36,651 nt of DNA, taken from Clostridiaceae bacterium (GTDB lineage Bacteria > Bacillota > Clostridia > Oscillospirales > Acutalibacteraceae). The translations under genes were made by a program, and so were the position numbers. This document shows positions 32,514 through 36,651 of this stretch, piece by piece. Every line of letters begins with the position of its first letter. Positions within the stretch are counted from its first letter, which is position 1. The notes beneath the pieces are model-generated. The model was not told the origin of the DNA. It did not search any database and worked only from the letters and a program-made list of their open reading frames with translations. The stretch lies in the NCBI GenBank assembly GCA_016297645.1, contig JAEDGF010000011.1, positions 1 to 36,651 on the forward strand, given 5' to 3'.

Positions 32514-33374
32514 TTATTTCTTTCTGCCGAGAAGGCTCAGTGCCAGCATTTTTATATCGTCTGCTCTGCCGGCAAAGCCGTCAAGCTCTCTTACGGCGTT
32601 CTCCGTATACTCCTCCGCAAGGCGAGCGGCTTCCTTTTTGCCGAACACGGAAATATATGTTGCCTTGTTGTTTGCTTCGTCGCTGTTGTCATCGTCATTG
32701 GTTTCAAGGAGGTCATCCGTAATCTGAAATGCAATTCCGAGATTTAGAGCAAACGAACGGGCGCGGCGAATGTCGTCTGCACTGCCGCCGCCGGCGATAA
32801 CGCCGAGAACGCAGGCAGCTTCAAAGAGCTTTGAGGTTTTGAGTGCGTCCATGGTAAAAAGTACATTGCCGTCCGCCTGTCTGTTCTCGTATTTGAGATC
32901 TATAAACTGACCACCTATCATACCGTTTATGCCTGCAAACTCCGACAGCTCACCGACCGCTTTTACACACTTTTCCGCATCCGTACCGACTTCGCTGTGA
33001 GCTTTCGAGATAATACCGAAAGCGTGCGTCAGCAAAGCGTCGCCCGCAAGAAGCGCATTCGCTTCCCCGAACTTTTTGTGCGATGAGGGCTTACCGCGTC
33101 TGATGTCGTCGTTGTCCATACACGGCAGATCGTCATGTATCAGTGAGTAGGTATGCACAAACTCAACGGCGCAGGCAAAGTACAAAGCGTCCTCCGCCTT
33201 TCCGCCGACGCACTCGCAAAACTTCATGCAAAGCAGAGGACGGACTCTCTTTCCGCCGCCTTCAAGCGAGTATAGCAGCATTCCCGGGATATCTTCAAGC
33301 TCGCCTTTCTCTTCGGGAACAAAACGCGAAAGAGCCGATTCGATTTTTTCGATATATACATTAAAGTCGCTCAT
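32514..33374 (-). CDS. ispA: Polyprenyl (farnesyl/geranylgeranyl-type) diphosphate synthase
   Basis: The 286-residue protein is a trans-isoprenyl diphosphate synthase that elongates DMAPP with IPP units. It has G-G-K-R-V-R-P near residue 42, the first aspartate-rich motif D-D-L-P-C-M-D at 81-87, and K-T-S-K-L-F near 180. The second motif, Q-I-T-D-D-L-L-E at 218-225, has Glu for the usual last Asp. The G-K-P-x-G-S-D linker that normally follows it is about seven residues short. The start at 33374 has AAAGGCGG upstream. It lies between xseB and dxs, the common order. Confidence 0.93.
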   Translation of the reverse strand: MSDFNVYIEKIESALSRFVPEEKGELEDIPGMLLYSLEGGGKRVRPLLCMKFCECVGGKAEDALYFACAVEFVHTYSLIHDDLPCMDNDDIRRGKPSSHKKFGEANALLAGDALLTHAFGIISKAHSEVGTDAEKCVKAVGELSEFAGINGMIGGQFIDLKYENRQADGNVLFTMDALKTSKLFEAACVLGVIAGGGSADDIRRARSFALNLGIAFQITDDLLETNDDDNSDEANNKATYISVFGKKEAARLAEEYTENAVRELDGFAGRADDIKMLALSLLGRKK

Positions 33375-33416
33375 GATTCGACCGCCTTTCAAAACAATAG
33401 TATTTCGCCCGGAGGA

Positions 33417-33665
33417 TCATTCCTCCGGTTCATCGGGTTCTTCACTCAGTTTTCTTATCGTAAGCTCTGCATTTTTGAGGCAGCCGTCGCAAAATGCGGC
33501 AAGACGCGCGCCCTCCTCAAACAGTTTTACGCTTTCGTCAAGAGATAGCTTTCCGCCTTCGAGCAGATTCACTATTTCACTCAACCGCTCCATAGCGTTT
33601 TCATATGTCAGTCCGTCGGTATTGATACCGCAGACCTCTGTGTTATCATTTATATTTTTGGGCAT
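33417..33665 (-). CDS. xseB: Exodeoxyribonuclease VII small subunit
   Basis: The 82-residue protein matches XseB: L-T-Y-E-N-A-M-E-R-L-S-E-I-V near residue 20, then L-E-G-G-K-L-S-L-D-E-S-V-K-L-F-E-E-G. The family forms long arms on XseA to make exonuclease VII, which degrades single-stranded DNA in mismatch and recombination repair. AAAGGTG precedes the ATG. It lies 13 bases after xseA. Confidence 0.95.
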   Translation of the reverse strand: MPKNINDNTEVCGINTDGLTYENAMERLSEIVNLLEGGKLSLDESVKLFEEGARLAAFCDGCLKNAELTIRKLSEEPDEPEE

Positions 33666-33678
33666 AAAATCACACCTT

Positions 33679-34869
33679 TTACTTTATTACCGCGCCGACT
33701 TCTCCGTCACTGAAACGAAGTCTGACTTCATCTCCCGTATTGAGTTCGCTCGCCTTTACCGCATATTTTCCGTTAACGCTTACCGCAGCGAAGCCGCGCA
33801 GGAGGACGCTTAACGGATTAAGAGAGTCAAGCTTTGCGGAAAATGACGCGTGTTTAATTCGGCTTTCGTGTACTTTCTTTTCGGCAAAAAGCCGAAGCTT
33901 TGCCTCATAACCGGCAAGAGTGCTTTTCTCGCCTGTAAAAAAATCACCGGGATCGTTAAAATTTCTTTTCGAAAGGATAACCCCGAGATTACGCCGCTCA
34001 ATCTCCATACGGCGATTGATCGCGCCAAACAGCCGATCAGAGAAAACAGCCGCATCCATTTTCATCGAGTCGATATCCGGAGTCACAATCTCGGCGGCAG
34101 CAGACGGAGTCGGCGCCCTCAAATCGCTGACAAAATCACATATCGTAAAATCGGTTTCATGCCCGACGCCCGAAACGACGGGAATGGGACACGCCGCCAC
34201 GGCACGCGCGAGAAGCTCGTCGTTAAAGCACCACAGATCCTCCGCACTTCCGCCGCCGCGCCCGATAATAATAACATCGGCACATTTTTTTCTGCCGAAT
34301 TCTTCAAGCGCGTCTATCATTTCGTTTGCCGCGCCTGCGCCCTGTACGCTCACACCCTCGAAAATTACGGTGCAGCACGGATAGCGCCGTTTTATAACAC
34401 TGAAAATGTCCCGTACGGCAGCACCGGTGGGAGATGTTATAACGCCGATTTTTTTCGGATATCTCGGTAAGGGCTTTTTGCGGCTTTGCGAAAATAACCC
34501 CTCCGCTTCAAGCTTCTTTTTAAGCTGTTCGAAAGCAACGGCAAGTGCGCCGGCACCGTCCGGCTGCATTTTTTTTGTGTACAGCTGATACACGCCGTCC
34601 CTCTCGAAAACGCTTATTCTGCCGAGTGCAGTCACCTTCATGCCGTTTTCGGGAACAAACCCGAGCGAACGCGCATCTGACGCAAACATCACGGCTTTCA
34701 AAGACGATGCTTCGTCCTTTAACGAGAAGTACATATGCCCCGTTCTGCCGTGGACGGAAAGGTTGGATATTTCGCCCGACACAAGAATGGACTGCATCAT
34801 AAGCTCGCTGTCGAACATTGTTTTGACATATCTGTTCAAATCGCTTACGGAAATAACGGGCAAGTTCAT
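33679..34869 (-). CDS. xseA: Exodeoxyribonuclease VII large subunit
   Basis: The 396-residue protein has an N-terminal OB-fold with V-S-G-E-I-S-N and G-H-M-Y-F-S-L-K-D. The catalytic core follows, with P-K-K-I-G-V-I-T-S-P-T-G-A-A-V-R-D-I, I-I-G-R-G-G-G-S-A-E-D-L-W-C-F-N-D-E and G-V-G-H-E-T-D-F-T-I-C-D-F-V-S-D. These are hallmark XseA signatures. The start overlaps the TsaD-like stop by four bases. The protein is slightly shorter than the E. coli subunit. Confidence 0.97.
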   Translation of the reverse strand: MNLPVISVSDLNRYVKTMFDSELMMQSILVSGEISNLSVHGRTGHMYFSLKDEASSLKAVMFASDARSLGFVPENGMKVTALGRISVFERDGVYQLYTKKMQPDGAGALAVAFEQLKKKLEAEGLFSQSRKKPLPRYPKKIGVITSPTGAAVRDIFSVIKRRYPCCTVIFEGVSVQGAGAANEMIDALEEFGRKKCADVIIIGRGGGSAEDLWCFNDELLARAVAACPIPVVSGVGHETDFTICDFVSDLRAPTPSAAAEIVTPDIDSMKMDAAVFSDRLFGAINRRMEIERRNLGVILSKRNFNDPGDFFTGEKSTLAGYEAKLRLFAEKKVHESRIKHASFSAKLDSLNPLSVLLRGFAAVSVNGKYAVKASELNTGDEVRLRFSDGEVGAVIK

Positions 34870-35801
34870 TTTTTACCTCCGGCTATCGCGCCGAGAACGG
34901 CAGTACCGAGCGCGTTATCGGACGAAAAACCGTTTTCCGCAAAAACCGCGCCGTATTTCTTTGCAAACCGCTCTCTTATAAGTGAATTCGACATTACTCC
35001 GCCCGAGTAAACAACTGGAAGTCCGGGGTATTCGCTTCGGAGACCGTCCGTCATTTTTTCGAGCGCAGCCATTATATAGCAGATACAGAACTTTGCGGTA
35101 TCTTCGGGGGATGTACCGTTATTTATCATTTCGCGGCACTTGTTTTCAATACCCGAAAGACTGCATGAATTGTCCTTTATAAACGGGTGTATTTTGAATT
35201 CTTTATCGCTCTTTCGGCTCAAAGCGTCCATTTCTTTGCCTGCCGGGAAAGAAAGCCCGAGCATATTCCCTACTCTGTCTACCGCTTGACCGGCGTGCAA
35301 ATCAAGAGAGGAAGCGATGAGAGTTATCTTCATTATTTTTTCGCTGTCGGGCTCCGCAAGAACGGCTTCGGTCGTTCCGCCCGAAACATGAAATGCGATA
35401 AATTCACTGTCAAGCAAATCGAGCCTTCCGGCAGAAACAAGAGCCGCCGCAATATGCCCTGCCTGATGTGAAAATTGCAGCACCGGAACACCGAAAAGCG
35501 CACCGGCGGTCTGTGCAACGCACTTCCCGACTGCGAAACACGGCATATAAGAGCCTTCCGCGTCACGCGGAGAGACGGAAACGGCAATGACATCCGGCAC
35601 TTTTCTTTTGCCGTCCTCAACTTCAAGCATTATTTCCGGCAGCTGAATGGTATGTTTGAAAACCGCATCGGACTGTCTTAATCCGGTTTCGCCTTTTCTT
35701 ACACTTAAAAGTCTTCTGTTTTGAATATACTCGCCGCTGTCGCTGTCGTACCATGCAACCGAGGTAGTATAGTTGCTTGTGTCAATCCCGAACGAAAGCA
35801 T
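34866..35801 (-). CDS. TsaD/Kae1-like (peptidase M22 family) paralogue
   Basis: The 311-residue protein has the ASKHA fold of TsaD/Kae1, the enzyme family that makes the t6A modification of tRNA. Visible are the N-terminal G-I-D-T-S-N-Y-T-T-S phosphate loop, a conserved H-x-x-x-H metal site (H112 and H116 in S-H-Q-A-G-H) and a C-terminal V-Y-S-G-G-V-M-S-N-S segment. In true TsaD the site reads H-M-E-G-H, and the overall length is somewhat greater. Its place between nusB and xseA, not near tsaB or tsaE, suggests a paralogue found in this Clostridia cluster. It overlaps nusB by one base (TAATG). Its role is uncertain. Confidence 0.8.
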   Translation of the reverse strand: MLSFGIDTSNYTTSVAWYDSDSGEYIQNRRLLSVRKGETGLRQSDAVFKHTIQLPEIMLEVEDGKRKVPDVIAVSVSPRDAEGSYMPCFAVGKCVAQTAGALFGVPVLQFSHQAGHIAAALVSAGRLDLLDSEFIAFHVSGGTTEAVLAEPDSEKIMKITLIASSLDLHAGQAVDRVGNMLGLSFPAGKEMDALSRKSDKEFKIHPFIKDNSCSLSGIENKCREMINNGTSPEDTAKFCICYIMAALEKMTDGLRSEYPGLPVVYSGGVMSNSLIRERFAKKYGAVFAENGFSSDNALGTAVLGAIAGGKK

Positions 35802-36202
35802 TACTGAGCCTTCCCTCTTATAACCGCACCGAGAATGCCGTTGATGAACTGTGCGTCATCGGGAGTCGCATACTTTTTTGCAAGCTCGACCGCTTCGTTT
35901 GCGGCAACGGAATCGGGAGTCGCTTCTGTTAACAGTATTTCCGTAACGGCAAGGCGCAAAATGCAGAGAGTCACCTTCGGCATACGGGCAGTACGCCACT
36001 TCTTGGCGTAAGAGTTTATAACCGAATCCGTGGTTTCAATATTCTCAACGGTTTTCTCAAAAATATCTCTTGTATATAGATCCGGTTCAAAAACGCGGCT
36101 CTGTGCGGCAAGCGCGCACAATTCATCAAACGAAAGCTCGGGGTTAAAAAGCTTTTCAAAAAGAAAAACAAACGCCTGCTCGCGTGCTTCTGTTCTGCTC
36201 AT
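35801..36202 (-). CDS. nusB: Transcription antitermination factor NusB
   Basis: The 133-residue protein matches NusB: an N-terminal R-x-E-A-R-E-Q-A-F helix, then M-P-K-V-T-L-C-I-L-R-L-A-V-T-E-I and V-A-A-N-E-A-V-E-L-A-K-K-Y, and F-I-N-G-I-L-G-A-V near the end. NusB pairs with NusE (S10) on ribosomal RNA boxA to allow antitermination. GGAGG stands 11 bases before the ATG, and a good promoter lies upstream. It is the first gene of the housekeeping operon. Confidence 0.95.
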   Translation of the reverse strand: MSRTEAREQAFVFLFEKLFNPELSFDELCALAAQSRVFEPDLYTRDIFEKTVENIETTDSVINSYAKKWRTARMPKVTLCILRLAVTEILLTEATPDSVAANEAVELAKKYATPDDAQFINGILGAVIRGKAQ

Positions 36203-36261
36203 AAATACGGTGTCCTCCGAAAATCGAATTAAAAAATCTTTGTTTTACCAAACTCCATGTA

Positions 36262-36290
36262 AGTATACCACACAATACAAAAATAGACAA
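36262..36290 (-). promoter_or_regulatory. Promoter of the nusB-recN operon
   Basis: On the minus strand TTGTCT (36285-36290) and TATACT (36262-36267) are spaced by 17 bases, about 60 bases before nusB. I see no gene in the DNA from here to the tRNA promoter; a tandem TATATTCATT pair lies at about 36300-36320. Confidence 0.7.
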
Positions 36291-36506
36291 GAGTTTTTGT
36301 ATATTCATTGTATATTCATTCCGAGAGCTTTTTCAGGCGGCAATTAACACAAGTCCGAAGCAAAAAATTTTTCTTCGTCATTGCGCCGTCAAAGCACACC
36401 ACGCTGCGGAACAATACAGCCGATCGTTCATCGCATTTTTTACGGCAGCACAGAACAAAAACGGCAAATCTCAATTCTGTGTAAAACAAAAAATCGCTTT
36501 TAGATA

Positions 36507-36535
36507 TTGACAACTCTGTTTTTTTATGTTATATT
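36507..36535 (+). promoter_or_regulatory. Promoter of tRNA-Pro
   Basis: TTGACA (36507-36512) and TATATT (36530-36535) are spaced by 17 bases, about 36 bases before the tRNA. Confidence 0.85.
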
Positions 36536-36571
36536 TTTTAGGCTTTCTGATAAGACGGCAAAAATAAAATC

Positions 36572-36648
36572 CGGGGTGTAGCACAGTTTGGTAGTGCGCC
36601 TGGTTCGGGACCAGGAGGTCGTGGGTTCGAATCCCGTCACTCCGACCA
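36572..36648 (+). tRNA. tRNA-Pro (anticodon CGG)
   Basis: The acceptor stem CGGGGTG pairs with CACTCCG with one G-T pair. D stem is GCAC/GTGC. The anticodon stem CCTGG/CCAGG encloses TTCGGGA, giving CGG, which reads proline codon CCG. The T loop is TTCGAAT, the discriminator is A and CCA is encoded. The window ends three bases later, so what follows is unseen. Confidence 0.96.
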
Positions 36649-36651
36649 TAT

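Noticed and set aside
36300..36320. Tandem TATATTCATT repeats upstream of nusB
   Set aside because: Only two short AT-rich copies; too little to call a regulatory repeat.
36316..36513. A 65-codon minus-strand ORF between nusB and tRNA-Pro
   Set aside because: Its start codon lies inside the tRNA promoter, it has no ribosome binding site, and the peptide matches nothing recognisable.

Overview
The window looks like chromosomal DNA of a low-to-moderate GC, endospore-lineage Firmicute of class Clostridia, probably an anaerobic gut or rumen bacterium. Supporting signs are spoVT and spoVAC/spoVAD, a nusB-xseA-xseB-ispA-dxs-tlyA-nadK-argR-recN chain, strong AGGAGG-type ribosome binding sites, tRNA genes with encoded CCA, and several glycoside hydrolases. 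Assignment below class level is inference. I see no insertion sequence, prophage or CRISPR array.

Left part (1-6540). After tRNA-Ala(GGC) and a GNAT acetyltransferase comes the most interesting locus. A cobalamin riboswitch, followed by two candidate terminators, precedes an operon encoding a membrane-anchored DUF4430 (transcobalamin-like beta domain) protein, an ECF T component, a fused double ECF ATPase, an S component, and a lipoprotein with prenyltransferase/squalene-cyclase-like alpha-barrel repeats. The first and last proteins correspond to the two domains of animal intrinsic factor and transcobalamin. I therefore propose a split, surface-anchored corrinoid receptor feeding an ECF importer.

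Middle part (6570-15300). Here lie spoVT, a GH2 glycosidase, an IMP dehydrogenase of the Tritrichomonas-like type, a DUF896 protein, a histidine phosphatase divergent from an XRE regulator, and a spoVAC-spoVAD operon. In that operon a 52-residue membrane-protein candidate sits where spoVAE is usually found.

Carbohydrate part (15280-26620). Two divergent GH29 alpha-L-fucosidases are flanked by a TIM-barrel sugar isomerase and a PPP-like phosphoesterase. Next come a secreted GH16 glucanase, a secreted PHP-domain protein, a small XRE regulator, and a GPH sugar symporter followed by a ferredoxin:thioredoxin reductase-like protein and thioredoxin. A secreted calcineurin-like phosphoesterase ends this part. 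The fucosidases lack signal peptides, so oligosaccharides must be imported before cleavage.

Right part (26749-36202) is a housekeeping operon read leftwards from a promoter upstream of nusB: nusB, a TsaD-like paralogue, xseA, xseB, ispA, dxs, tlyA, nadK, argR, recN. Genes are tightly packed or overlap. It links transcription antitermination, DNA repair, isoprenoid precursor supply, ribosomal RNA methylation, NADP supply and arginine regulation. A divergent tRNA-Pro(CGG) ends the window.
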